DNA of 64,000 bases from Microthyrium microscopicum (GCA_010405405.1 MU004238.1:816233-880232); one strand, 5' to 3'. Counted from the stretch's first letter, positions 50,222 to 62,440 are shown. The notes: a model not told the origin generated them from the sequence alone. Translations and numbers: made by a program.

Positions 50222-52333
50222 GCTTTGAGCTGCTATGAATTCGTTTTGCATTGTGTTTTTATATCTACCCCCTTACTTTTTTTTGCAACACGTTACAAAG
50301 TGTAAAATGTGAAAGAGTCGACGGCAAATCAATGCAGATTGGAATCAATGAAAACCATCTTGGCTTTTCGTACGTCGATGTCGGTCGTATCGAGGTAGAG
50401 AACTTCTGAGTACTGCTTGAAGACCGAACAAAAGACATTGAATCATTAAGTCCTTGGATTAAAGAGCGATAGTATCATTCGCTTCTAAAGACTGTTACCG
50501 GTAAAAAAAGAAAACCTCTACCGGCAAGTAGCATTCTCCTAATGCTAGTTACGTATCACATCTAGTGACAGATCATGCCATGGCCCAGGAGTGTTAAAGT
50601 ATGAAAATTATAGGTAGCTTCACAACTTCTTACTCCGTAGAATACTAATCACTACTAGAGCAAGTTGTTTGTTTTCATACTAACAAAGCGCAGTGATCGA
50701 GATGAAATGTCAGCCTGCTTACCAGGAAATTAGAATGGCTCAAGGGTTGCAAGCGATAAGATAAAACATATACTAACATATGATTCCATACTCAAAGACT
50801 ATTGTTGATCTTGATCAGACAACCTCGTGGGAATTTATCACTCTTCAATTACAAGATGACCACGATAGATTGATGGTGAAGCTTTGCCTTTGCTACTCTT
50901 GTCTTGTGCCATCTTTCTCTATATTAACCTGCTACGAAAGGTAACATCAGCTTTATAACGCATTAGCTGGTAGATTTGATCGAAGCTTTGAGCCACGTCT
51001 CTCTTTGGTAGGTGTTCTTCATAAGGATTGGCAACGTTCCAATTCATTCATTTCTTCTTCTTGAAAAACATTCGATCGTGATTCACGAACTCTTTTCAGA
51101 AAGATAACACGGCCAAATGCCGCGTTCTGACGACCGAAGAGGTCCAAATGTAGACAATATGCTTCCCAGAAGTCATGATGGTGATATGGTTCTCAACGAT
51201 CGAAGAACACTGAATCCCCTATCCTATCAGAGGGCCGTAATGCTACAAATGGGTTGATATGCACTTTACCGTGGCGTCCAACTAAATAATGGCAAACATG
51301 AAACATTTCAATCGCATGGGGTCAGTCTTTCGTCACATGAGATAAGCTGATGTTTTCCTTGAAAAAGGGGGATTAGGAACCCTCTGGACAACATCCCACT
51401 GAACAGATCAAGTCTGAGAGCAAGTCATGACCATAGATTTTACCGTTGTAATCTACATTGTGTATTTAAGAGGGTATCTAAAGTTTGTTCTCTTTGTACA
51501 ACCTACGGCTTGGGAATGGGTTGTACTAGCTCACTTGTGCATTGAATGGATACCTTACCATTATGTTTAAAGTGACCTAAGAATTGTAAAAAAAGTCTTA
51601 ATGGAAAGTCTTATATGATCTCAGCAAATGAAAAATATTTTCCAGCACTAATAGTTCGTGAGTTGGTAGAAAACTTGCAGTGACTTCGCTACCAGCTGGC
51701 CGATCATATCGAATACTACATTTAGCACGTCCCAAGAATTGTGAAATAATGAGGCCTTATTGTCACTTTGGTTGATGATAAAACTACAATCTTATCATAC
51801 ACGACAATTGGTGAAATTGCAATCATAGCAAGAATCCGACTTGTGCACTACATCGGGTTTACTCCCATGGGCGTAGGTTCCCGTCACTTCACCCAGTCCT
51901 CAACCTGGAAAAGCTTCAGCGCATCCCGCCATAATGAAGTTTGACAAGAATAACTAGCCTGAGCATACACCTTTACTCCATGAATTCCTTGGTCAAGTAT
52001 ACATGGTATCATCGTAGATGTGTTGCTGCTTGCACGAAGAGTGTCAGATATCGAACCCAAATCCAATCCCCACGTCACCAAGTTAACCTTCACTCTCCCT
52101 CAATGATGTTCCTGCTGGATTGAGTTTCAGCCCGTGCTCTTTGCGTTGCGCTCTTTCCTTCCAACATCGTGCTTTACTCCTTCTTATGGCCATGCGAACT
52201 GGCTTCACGCGACGTGTGCCTTTCGCGTTTCTGGTCCACGTTTTCCTTCCCTTTCGAGGGTATCGAACGAGATTTCTTTCTTCTTTAGGGATATGCGATG
52301 ACTCAGGCCCCGTGATTTAGGTAGTGAATTTCT
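50222..52333. other. Long stretch without a recognisable gene
   Basis: About 2.1 kb with moderate AT content and no RIP signature. No frame shows a domain and I found no tandem repeat. It could hold a non-coding RNA or lineage-specific gene I cannot recognise. Confidence 0.5.
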
Positions 52334-52340
52334 TATAAAA
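52334..52340 (+). promoter_or_regulatory. TATA box of the CCHC/RGG gene
   Basis: TATAAAA, 78 bp upstream of the ATG at 52418, a plausible core promoter distance for a short leader. Confidence 0.5.
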
Positions 52341-52417
52341 GGCCTGAGGTGCTGAAGTTTCCTCACTTTCGCCTCACTTCTTCACAAACCTCACTCACTG
52401 AAGTAATTTTTTTAAAG

Positions 52418-53133
52418 ATGAATACTCAAAACTCCTCTGCCGTTGCCAGCAATGGCAACACCAACCCACCACCACCACCTCCACCTCCACCACCACAGCA
52501 GCAGCAGCAACCGCAGCAGAGTGGCCGCTGTGGCAATTGCCGCAGTCGGCAGCATGACCGGGCGAGCTGTCCCAGTAAGTGCCTTCCGTAAGATCATATA
52601 TGTAAGCTGTAAGATTGACACTGTAATGTAGAGCCGCCTCAGCAACGCGGGCGACGAGGTGCGGCCTCGGCCGCTCAATTCAATACCTTGGCCCAGGTAA
52701 GCGGTGCCATCCAGGCGCGCTTGACGCAGGCTTTGCTGGCCATGCAAAATGTATGTAACTTTCTGCTTTGCTATTATGCTTAACTCATATCCTTGACTAG
52801 GGTGGACGACGAGGAGGACGAGGACGAGGACGAGGAGGACGAGGAGGCGCCGCTGCTGCTGCAGCACCTACCCAGGCCGCTCCCCAGCAGCCTCTCCCCA
52901 ACTTCAACGGGGCTGCCGGCGCTGGTGTAGGAGCGGGCGGCAGTGGTGCCGTGGTTTCTGCGGTTGTTGGTGTTGGGGGCGCGACTGGTCCTCCCGCCCA
53001 GCCTCAGCCAACTCAAACGGCTGCTGGCGTGGAGGCCAGTCGTGGCCCAATTGTTGTGCCAGTGCCTTCTGGCGATGCTGCGGCTGCTGCCAATACTGGC
53101 GCGGACGCCATGGATCAAACTGGCGGTGAATAA
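52418..53133 (+). CDS. Zinc-knuckle and RGG-box protein, unknown role
   Basis: Three exons (52418-52574, 52632-52750, 52801-53133) give 202 aa; the introns are 57 and 50 nt. After MNTQNSSAVAS come ten prolines and a Gln run. A CCHC-like knuckle, CGNCRSRQHDRASC (CX2CX4HX4C), follows, completed just before intron 1. A short helical linker (SAAQFNTLAQ, QARLTQALLAMQN) leads to an RGG box (GGRRGGRGRGRGGRGG) and an Ala/Gly/Pro-rich tail. CCHC plus RGG suggests RNA binding. Similar knuckles occur in retrotransposon gag proteins, so domestication is possible, but no gag core is visible. Exon 2 contains an internal CAG|GTAAGC that could serve as an alternative donor. G+C is much higher than in the surroundings. 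Confidence 0.68.
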
Positions 53134-53658
53134 GCATAGATATCTCAACAGCACATTATCATTACTGGCCATATCTTAATCAATACATCATTTGGCATAT
53201 GCCTTAACCACATTACTCTCTCATTCTACTTCCGACGTGACAATGCCTTTCATTCCACCTTCTAATATGATCATACCATCCCTTATATTTCCGTGAACCC
53301 AGTGTCGTAAGGTGGTCGGGGGCCTATCCTGATCATCGAGGTGCTGCTCGCCTCCTGACACCATGCTCATCGCAGCGAAGTTATGGTTCAGCCCCTTCGT
53401 TGATGCAGACAGCTTGACAGCCTTGAAGATACTGTCCGCAAGGTTTGTCTAGCGTTCGAGTACTCATCGAGCATAAGATTCGAAAAACCGATGTCGTCCT
53501 TTGCAGTCCCTCACTCTCGCTAGCTGCACGTCCATCGACCTGCCATGTGACCTTGAGATATATTTGCCAAATCAGGCACTACGCGTTCAAGTATTATCAG
53601 CACGACCTCGATGCTCCAAGGTATGAAACCCACCTTGAGCCAGGTCATGACCATGGAC
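53134..53658. other. 3' flank of the CCHC/RGG gene
   Basis: No gene is recognised; short frames only. Confidence 0.5.
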
Positions 53659-54387
53659 CTAGGCTTGCCAGTCGTGATAGTGAAGGATGAAGTGGTCAAG
53701 CATCGCCACTGTCTTCCTTAGATCACTGGTAGTTATTTCAGTCGCCTGGCGTTTGGGCAAATTAAGGTAGCGTAATTGTTCGCGGTAGTCTTTTCTGAAC
53801 GCGTCTGGATCTACGTAGTTACTGTATTTTGGCATCGAAGCAGTTGCGTCGCTCAGACTGCCCTTTTGTCGTGACGGTCTCCAGTGCTGTAGCAGGTATA
53901 TCGTCATTGTCCATTGGAGCGTACGTGTCGGTTTCACTGCTGGAGACCTTGTTAAAAGATCGATGCGCCTGTATTCAATAGCACCATTCCTGAATTATCT
54001 ACCTTATTCCTGCCTACTCTCGTAAGGATAGGTTGTGGTTCAGCATCACTCGCTGGCTCGCCTTGAGAGGTGTGAGGTCGGAAGTTTCATGAAGAGATCT
54101 TGTAACGCGTGTGGAAAGCTCGCGGGCTCTGTCGCTACAATCTGGGCAGATTTGCCAATTCGTTGGCAGGAAATATAGGATGGAGCAGACATTGCTGGAA
54201 TTCTGCCGCAATTGCTCGCTGTCTGATGGTGTTGGCGTGCGGCCTCCCGATTAAAGTGATGTTTAGCCTCATGCTTTCGCAGGCTTCTGCGCGCAGCCCT
54301 CCAGGCTCCTGGCGACGAGCTCTTTGCTGGTGTTCTTTTCATGATCTCTTGGCTATCGTAGGACTCGTGGACGTCAAGTAGCAACAA
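53659..54387 (-). pseudogene. Possible decayed or unresolved gene
   Basis: Minus-strand frames of 113 aa (54046-54387, basic, with RRSLRKHEAKHHFNREAARQ) and 92 aa (53659-53937, with YVDPDAFRKDYREQLRYLNL) look protein-like in composition, and an intervening frame contains SSSETDTYAPMDNDDIPATA. They lie in different frames, and I found no set of consensus splice sites that joins them cleanly. It is either a broken gene or a real gene with introns I could not place. No family is recognised. Confidence 0.25.
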
Positions 54388-56777
54388 GGCACCGGTCCTG
54401 CAGACTCGAATCAGTAGCTAACCAGCGAACGGAGTTGTGGTGCCCTTGAGAGTCTCATTGGTGATCATACGACATCTTCGCAATAAAAGTCATCACCATC
54501 AACTTCTTGAGGCTGAGATTCCGCTATGTGTAGCTCTAGAGTAGTGACGAGCGCACTTTTGACGTTGACATGGCAACGGGGTTCCGAGTTTCCAGACCAT
54601 TGTCACCGCTTTCAAGAGCTATACATATCAACCATCCAAGCTGAATCTTCGACTCTCTTCCTTCCTACTCACTGAACAGCTCGTGTTATCAATAACGATA
54701 TTCCTTTCGCCGGTAGAGCAGTGCTCAAAGGATTCCCAGGATTCCGAGGGAGATCGGCAAGATCCTCTTAGCTCACAACATGCCTTCGAAAGCTTGAGTG
54801 CAAAACATTCTCAAACACAATAAGCCGCCGATACCGAGGTTCCATCCAGATCCAGATCCACGTCAATCTCTGTCTAGAGGTCTACTAGTCCGCGACACGC
54901 TACTCCCTGAGTCTCTGCCAGGCCAAAGTCGGACAGCTGGAATAACCAAGGCTACATAATTACGCACATCCCATCGAGTAAGCGCACCCAGGTGGAACAT
55001 ATCACGGAGATAGAAGGTCATGTACTAGAACGGTGAGCTAGACACGCGGCACGGGCAATAATGGTAAGAGGTGTTGGCAACCAGCACCAGGGCGCAAAAG
55101 AGACATTGGCACTTCAAGCGCTTTTGTCGGCCAAACCATAAGTCTGGAGAGAGGTCGTCCAGTCCTAACTGTACAATACCATTCAAGAGTCAGGATAAAC
55201 TTATGGTGTTTGTGGTAATCGCCTGAAGAATTGAGACTAGTCGAGATATTCACAGCGTTAAGGCCACAAGACTTGGATTCCCCTTCATATCACTGCAGCC
55301 TGCGGCCGACAAGCACAAATACAGCAGCGATTGCCCACGTTGGAGAGACACGACACTGCGTACGAAGCGACATCACAATTCATCCTTGAATTCCGGTTCC
55401 CTTTGCTCGTTCCCTCGCTCTTGCATATATGATGTCACCAAGAATGTTATTGCAAAAGAACTACATTGCAACCTGTCCAGTACTACTTGAACAGGTAGCA
55501 GACAAAGATGAGATGAAATGAAGACTCAAACGACCTGGAAAGGTTTCCGGATGGAACCACAATGAATCTTTATGGCAGAAGTAAGGGCGACCTTGAAGCG
55601 ATGAGTGCACCAACCACATTTCGCCCCATATCGCAAGATATTCGGCTTTGTGGTGGGAAGGCTTCACAATGGAAAGGCCCACTAGCACATCCAATAGCTT
55701 AAGCTACTCACTACCTGAACATGCGAACTTGATCTGCATACCGATAAGCCGATATGAATGGATTCAAATGAGATCTGACTGGATTCAAATGAGATCTGAA
55801 TGGCGGAACGAGATGGAATCGCCAACTACATAGCAGCAAATAAAAATGATAATATCAAGTAGGCAGCAGAATCTTCAGCATTATACATTTTACTGCCTCT
55901 ATCTTCTGTCTTATTGAAGAAACTACCAACATGCTCTGACACAGGACCGAATCTATATTCACGTCGAGTGACGTTGGTGTATGATATCCACCAGATTACT
56001 CCAGCGGTTCTTCAACCTTCCGGGTAGATAACAGCTTTCCAGGCTCCTCGGCCTTTATACGTGTTCCATAGGCCAATATCAACGAGACGTGGTAATAACG
56101 CTACAGAGTATACCGTATGATCTGCAGGGACTAGAGGCGGTCACCGCGAAAGATAAAATGCACCAGAAATCTTGATGCACCTTGAAGGCGAGCCAACGGC
56201 CGTCATACCTACCTCCTCATTCCGGTGCTTTGGTTCCCATAGAAGACAGTGACTTGCTGAGAGCAGATCGAATGCAACGGTAGGTATCTTATCTTCTGTG
56301 TAGCAAGGCTTGTGGTAGCCATCACCTGTGATGGTACTTGTACATAGAGCGCCAGTCCTTCCACCGCCTGATCCGTTTGCAGCGGTCCATCGCTCAAGGG
56401 ACTCAATTCTCCGTAGAGCCTCAGGGAAGGTACGGACAGGAAATGCCAGGGGGTACGGCCGATTTGTAGATCCGTACCACTTGAGTTGGAAGGCACGTGT
56501 GTTCAGAATGGAAGTCACGATAGGCCAACTCTGCATGAAATAGCGTCGCGCGCACTCATCCGGAAGGCACGCGTGTTTTCGCAAAGGAAGGCACGATGGA
56601 CCGAAGGCTGCCTCTATCGTGATAAAAACTTCGCTTCGCGTCGCGTCCGTCTCTTCTTCTTCCTTCTTCCATACATTGTGACCATACTGATCTCTGTGAA
56701 AGTCTCAGCGCGCGCTTCAAAAGCAACTTCCCAAGACTCAAACTCTTCTGTATATCTCTGTACCCCTGTACATCACA
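54388..56777. other. Gene-poor stretch
   Basis: About 2.4 kb with only short frames and no domain. It contains a 21-bp direct repeat at 55759-55800. The right end is the promoter of the GIY-YIG-like gene. Confidence 0.5.
55759..55800 (+). repeat. 21-bp tandem duplication
   Basis: The unit TGGATTCAAATGAGATCTGA plus one base occurs twice in direct succession; only the last base differs. Confidence 0.85.
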
Positions 56778-58109
56778 ATGTCTTTCCCTCTTGTTCCTAC
56801 TACCTACCGGCAGAGCCTCCATGCCTGGATCGCAAAGGTATTCACTCCTGGTTTCCTAACCAACCCTCAGTTCACTACGGCGTTCGACTTTGTCGCACTG
56901 GAGCAGGCGAAGCTCTCCTATGCGGATTTCGAAACGGTGGAGTTCTGGGAGGAGCAGGTGGACTCTGTCCTGCTCCCAGTGGTCAAGGTCTGGCTTGCCA
57001 GATCTAACCCTCCGTCCACTGCTGAGCTCTTTACATTGCCAGAGGTACGTGACACCAAAAACTGTGGTGTTTACATGGGTCTACTTACCCGACCAGGACA
57101 CTCCACTGGAGCCTACGGTGGATCCGCAACAGGCCCGTCTTTCGGTCTGACCTACCGCTGTGGGCAGCATGAAAGTCCGGCCTTCAGAGCGACCCCGAAA
57201 GAAGCGGGAAAGTTCTTCTATCGAATGATCAAGGCAGATCCGGCGAATCGCCTTGAGCCTTTTCGCATCTTAGCTAAGTATCGTGAATTTCAAACTGGAG
57301 ATGGTGATATACTGCCAGTGACCATTATGAAACTCACACTTCTTCTAGCTGAGAACATGCTCATACGAGCATTCAACCTCCTTGATTCGGGCGCAAGCAT
57401 CGTCAAAAAGGAGGCTTTCCCATTGTGGCCATGGGAGTCTCAGACTACTGACTACATCGGGCTCAACAGTGCTTGGCCGCTACAGGAATCGGCATCCTTT
57501 CCGTCCGGCTACATTGCTGCGACAACAGAGGAGAGACACAAAGCTGGTAATGATCGGCGCAGAGTAAGACTCGCGGTTGATGCCGCAGCTGCGAAGCACC
57601 GAAAAGAGCATGACGCGCAGTATGAAAAGGATGTTCGCGGAACTGCAACCCTCTTGCGGAAATACGGTTTTGCTCATTTAGAGCAACAGTTCAGAGCTGA
57701 CATGAAAGCACAGAAGGCTCACAAGCCAAAGTCCAATACTGTCAAGCGCGACATGATCATGGATGCGCTTGCTAATGACCCAGATGCGGACATCACCACC
57801 ATCGAAGTGCCAGAGTTTGTACTGCCACCTCTCACCCACCCATTGATTGATCGGATGAGAGCACTCGTCGCTGCAAAGACGCCTCCCGTCGTTGGTTGGG
57901 ATGATATCCATGACAGACTCTGCAGTAATTGTGGACAATGGTTTGAAACCAGGTTTTGGTATAAAAAAGCAAATCACCAAAACAAGTGCACGCCGGAACG
58001 GCCATGGCCGCCTTGCCAAACACCAGAGCACATAGCACGTCAGAAGCGACATGCGGATGCCGCTGCCAGCACTGGCGAACCAGTTGCCAAAAAGGCCAAG
58101 ACGGGGTGA
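56778..58109 (+). CDS. GIY-YIG-like domain protein with C-terminal zinc-finger-like motif
   Basis: An intronless frame of 443 aa starting at ATG 56778. Residues about 96-132 read CGVYMGLLTRPG, then GAYGGSATG, then GLTYRCGQHES. This resembles the GIY-YIG nuclease pattern, with GVY for GIY, YGGS for YIGxS, and a downstream R and H. The glutamate expected about 60-90 residues later cannot be fixed by eye. A basic helical middle (about 255-320) precedes a cysteine/histidine motif, LCSNCGQWFETRFWYKKANH then QNKC (about 381-404), and a lysine-rich end VAKKAKTG that could be a nuclear signal. A DNA-acting protein is plausible but unproven. It stands alone between gene-poor stretches. A GTACGT at 57043 looks like a donor, but removing that segment breaks the frame. 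Confidence 0.6.
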   Translation: MSFPLVPTTYRQSLHAWIAKVFTPGFLTNPQFTTAFDFVALEQAKLSYADFETVEFWEEQVDSVLLPVVKVWLARSNPPSTAELFTLPEVRDTKNCGVYMGLLTRPGHSTGAYGGSATGPSFGLTYRCGQHESPAFRATPKEAGKFFYRMIKADPANRLEPFRILAKYREFQTGDGDILPVTIMKLTLLLAENMLIRAFNLLDSGASIVKKEAFPLWPWESQTTDYIGLNSAWPLQESASFPSGYIAATTEERHKAGNDRRRVRLAVDAAAAKHRKEHDAQYEKDVRGTATLLRKYGFAHLEQQFRADMKAQKAHKPKSNTVKRDMIMDALANDPDADITTIEVPEFVLPPLTHPLIDRMRALVAAKTPPVVGWDDIHDRLCSNCGQWFETRFWYKKANHQNKCTPERPWPPCQTPEHIARQKRHADAAASTGEPVAKKAKTG

Positions 58110-61100
58110 TTCCCGTCTAGCCCATACGAAAGACAATCACGGTATTCCCTTCCATGCGTAAGCGGGTCGAGTTGATGTTGCCATTGTGATGAGTTGATCG
58201 ACGCCGGTGAAGCTGGGGTTAAAAACCCAGTGGAGGTACCCGTAAGAAGAGCTCGCATCTTGACGCGATTTACGGGCTTTGCATCCTGCTTCGGCAGGAT
58301 GCGACTAAGCCGAGCTCATGTTTGTAGAAGGTAGCTGTACTGCACTAGGCAGGTCAACGTATTCAATCTTATGCCCTATTCCTTTATTTGCTGACGCTTC
58401 CCGTGATGTTTCTCCATTGACGTGACCCATTCCTGCTGCCGCTGCTGGTGAAAGGCAGCGACTCAAATGCAGCCAGTAGCAACTGCTGAAAATTCTGCGC
58501 TCGTAAGATCTGAATGAGACCATAAGCGCACACTTGCGACTAGTTTGATCCCCACGACGTTGACTGTTTCTAGTGCTATGCTCATTGGCAAGCGCTCCTT
58601 CTACTAGAGGCAGTGAGACAATGGAAGCAGTGCTGTGCTCCTATCGACTGGGTACGGTATTATCCATCTCTTCACCTTCAATAAGTGTATCCTCCTTGCC
58701 ATAGGAAGTGTTCAGGTCTTTTTCATAGCCATGCGCACTCTCGTATTGCTCTTTGAATGAGGTAAAGTAGCTGTCGTTGCTGAGAGGAGGGCGCTGTTAT
58801 CTCGTCATGTCATTTGTAGGCTAGAGGGTGATGAGGCACAGATGAAGTTGCGCGTGCTCTCATTATCCAAGATCTGGCGCACTACAGTGAGGAAGTAAGA
58901 CCATAAAGTTGGAGGCTGTGTCTTTCACATGGCGTGAGAAAGTCCACGGATTCCGTGACTCACAGGTCGTGCGATGTATCCTTCTCGTCATGAATATTTT
59001 CGCCAGGGCATCTAGTTAAATAGGCAAATCGTGTTGCATATGGATAATACGTGCCGCGAACTTGAGGATGGCAGCCAACAGTGCCCAAACGGTTCACTGG
59101 TTCAAGCCCAGAGCCAACATGTCAATCTGAGTGCTCCAGTGAAGCAGTTCCCAAGACGCTTTGATTCAAACTGGACTCGAGATTCGAATCCTGGTCCAAT
59201 CGGAGTCGGTCCTCGTCGTAGTTTTGTTTGTTGTAGAGGAACAAATTGTTCACGGCGTTCAAGATCAGTGGGACAGCGAAAGAGCAATGTCGCAGACTGC
59301 CAGGTTGGACTCAGACGTGGTCTTGAGCATCAGTCCTTAAATTGCAGCCAAGCGATTGAAAGTTGTTGCGGCTTATGTCTCGAGATTCGTTTATCGCTTG
59401 TTGACGAGAAGAGTTGTTTAACCTCGTTCATGTTTGGGCGGTCACTTTCCACTAGTGGCTGTTTGGCTAACGAAGGGCGACCGCCGTGCTCGATGACAGA
59501 TCAGTTCTAGACTCATTGCAGATTTGTCTATTGACGAGGTATGTGTCGAATCATCAACTCGAGGTTCTGTGGGACGCGTCTTACAGTGATCGTCGTCGAT
59601 CCATGGAACGCGCCAACAACACCCGAAGCAACAAGTGTAAAGACCTTAAAGATCCCGTAAGTTACATCGACCAAGTGGAAGGCAATGTTTTCTCATCCTA
59701 GGCGCCAACAAGGACCGCATGGGAAACTATGAGCGCATTAACAAAAGCGAACAAAGTCTGAGACAATAGGAAGTGGACAGCCACTACGTAAAGACTTCAT
59801 CCTGCGGTTTAGACTAAGGAGAGATGCTCTACTGCACTTCCTACTCTACGGATGTGACCTCGGTCTGCTTCTTTGATAAATCGGATTGAGATCGTGTAAC
59901 TTCGTGTCGCCCGTCAATGCTTTCCACGTCTTGTTTCAGCTGAATAGTGAATCGATGAAGCGCTTTCGAGCCGATAAGAAAATATGAGAGGAGGCCATTC
60001 ATGGAGGTAGGAATGGATTTGAGGGTTTGTCGTTGGCTGAAGTCGAAAATTTGCGGACAACGCTGACTGCTTGTTGTTTTTGATGTTTTTGATGGATGGT
60101 GTATCTTAATGTGGCAGGTCTGCTGCTTCCTTGCCGCAAACTCGCGACTCAGCTCCAATATAGCTACTAAGAACTCAAATCGGAGGTCTTTTGCTACCGA
60201 ACGCAAAAAAATTCAGGTATCAAAAATGTGTTGTTGGTGAAACAGGTGTCAGTGACGTGGCGTGGTTGGGCGGTTGGGCGGTTGGGTGATTGCTCTCGAT
60301 CGAGGTTACGCTCTGTATCTATATATTGTGGCTGAAAGTGGGACATTATCATTGCGTGTTATGTAATCGAATTTAACATTGAATATTAAATGTATATCTC
60401 GAGCAAGTTTCCCCTTCTTGCCTGACTTGAACCTGATTGTGTTGCGGCCTCAGAACAGATACTGGTTCACAAAGCCTAGTAAGCTTTCGGGGCGCTTTGT
60501 AACCTTGGGGCCGCAAAGAGTAACAGCTGCTTAACAGAGGCGATAAAGAAAGCGAGTTCATACTAGTAGTTGTGAGCCTCAGGTTCTCGCCCCTATTTTG
60601 ACACCTTTTGGCTCTCTATTTCCAAATGCTCTCTCGAATTTTGTTCCCACGAGATGACCTAAAACACCAGCAAAAGTCAGCCACGTCTTTGCTTGTTCAC
60701 CAACAGTAAGAGTTCTGAATATCATCTTAATATTACGTCTGACATATATATCCGAGAATGGGGTAGTAGAAATCAGTTGAGCTTGATCACCTCTAACGCC
60801 TCAATATCGTTTGAACTCTAGCATTTTTATCTCGCTACCAATTCTCGAGTTCTACCCTGTAAACTAGCTACGTAGTCTTGGTAGCACCCATGCGAGTGAA
60901 TCCTTGCGTCATATGAGCTTTGGCATGGCCAGTTGGGCTCTTTGCCAGCTTCATCGAGTTGACTTTTTGTTGACTATGCTTTGGCTCACAAGTGTTGTAT
61001 GCTCCAGATGACTGTGGTGTGACATTTTCTTCGTGGATGCCGAGTCAGATAATGATGACACCACAGTTGTTGTTCTCGAATGCCAGTGTGTTTGGTCGGA

Positions 61101-61449
61101 CCGGAGGAAATCCAAGCAAAGGTTTCGCCTGCTTGGGATCAACACTGCTTGAGGATCTAATAGACGAATGGAGACAGCTAGTGGAGGGCGCGTGGTGTAT
61201 GTGACGGAAGACAGCTGCTTGACGAAAAGATGGAGACTCTGTCTTGACTAAGCTTTCACCCAGATTCCCCTCCGCATTTCATCCCTCAAAAACGTACAGC
61301 TTGGAGTTGCCGCTGGATTCCTTTCCACAAGTATAATCCGCGCCTTCAAGGAGGGACCAGGAACCCTCGACCTGCCGTGGTGCAGTGGCGAGCTTCGCGG
61401 GCTGCTCACGCGTCGATTGCGTAATTATTCTTGGCGGAAGAGATCGAGT
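58110..61449. other. Gene-poor stretch before the tandem arrays
   Basis: About 3.3 kb without a recognised gene. Frames of 159 aa (59031-59510, +) and 121 aa (59841-60206, -) have no domain. It contains a short GGTTGGGC run at about 60264-60287 and, at about 59380-59560, sequence related to 63110-63290. Confidence 0.5.
58281..58302 (+). other. Perfect hairpin with UUCG tetraloop
   Basis: GCATCCTGC-TTCG-GCAGGATGC: a 9-bp perfect stem closed by C-G around TTCG, the extra-stable cUUCGg loop. It lies 172 bp downstream of the stop of the GIY-YIG-like gene and could be in its 3' UTR. Confidence 0.7.
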
Positions 61450-62030
61450 CATAATGTCGATAGGATGGCGCTCAACGAATTGCTTGGTGATGACATTGAC
61501 AGAGTACTTCAGCCGGTCCTCCTCTAGGCACGTCCTCGTCTAGTTACGTCAGTCGCACAAGCACGTTAGGCCCAGGAAGTTGAGACAATGTGTCGATCGC
61601 ATGGCGCTCGACGAAGTTCTTGGTGATGACATTGACAAAGTACTTTAGCTCGACCTCGAGCTGCTCATTCGTTAATCGCGCCCAGAGCGGACACAAGATG
61701 CTGAGGCAATTTGCTGATAGGACGACACTCAATGACCTGCTTGGTGATGACATTGACAAAGTACTTTAGCTCGACGTCGAGCTGCTCATTCGTTAATCGC
61801 GCCCAGAGCGGACACAAGAAGCTGAGGCAATTTGCTGATAGGACGACACTCAATGACCTGCTTGGTGATGACATTGACAAAGTACTGGAGCGCGTGCTAC
61901 TCTAGGTCTGTTAGTCAGGTAACCTTGTCGAACACAAGACGCTGAGACAATTTGCTGGTAAGACGGCGCTCAAAGAATTGTTTGGTGATGACATTGACAA
62001 AGTACTTCAACTCCTCCTCATCAAGGCGAG
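61450..62030 (+). repeat. Five-copy tandem repeat, unit about 121 bp
   Basis: The landmark TTGGTGATGACATTGACA recurs starting about 61484, 61620, 61741, 61862 and 61982, i.e. spacings of 136, 121, 121 and 120. The two central units are nearly identical. On the + strand each unit encodes a peptide of the form LRQxxDRxxLxxLLGDDIDK plus VL, but 121 is not a multiple of three, so the frame changes from unit to unit. Confidence 0.85.
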
Positions 62031-62094
62031 GTCGAGGACTTTGTTATAATAGCTCACCTGACGCCATGAGAGGTATCAGGAGCGGGATCGAGTT

Positions 62095-62440
62095 CTTCCC
62101 AGGGACTGAAAGCCGGGTCTCTATCTGCCCAAGACACAATTGTACCGAGCTCGTCGGCGTAGCTTACCTATGAGGCCGCTTCAAAAGCTTGGTAACTCGT
62201 ATGCCCGAAGTCGTTTGCGATGACATCAATAATTTTCGCAACCGGAAAGTTTGTCGGAGTCTTTGCTCTTCCCAGGGACTGAAAGCCGGGTCTCTATCTG
62301 CCTAAGACACAATTGTACCGAGCTCGTCGGCGTAGCTTACCTGTGAGGCCGCTTCAAAAGCTTGGTAACTCGTATGCCCAAAGTCGTTTGCGATGACATC
62401 AATAATTTTCGCAACCAGAAAGTTTGTCCGAGTCTTTGCG
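62095..62440 (+). repeat. 173-bp tandem duplication
   Basis: Two copies starting at CTTCCCAGGGACTGAAAGCC (62095 and 62268), nearly identical over the full unit and directly adjoining the 166-bp array. Confidence 0.85.

Noticed and set aside
54014-54211. Separate small gene on the minus strand
   Set aside because: Overlaps the frames of the possible decayed gene at 53.7-54.4 kb and has no signature of its own.
57043-57104. Possible intron (GTACGT donor) in the GIY-YIG-like gene
   Set aside because: Its removal deletes the GVY motif and brings a stop soon after; the unspliced frame is open for 443 codons.
59165-59205. tRNA T-arm-like sequence with GATTCGAATCC
   Set aside because: The stem does not pair and no A box or acceptor stem lies at the right distance.
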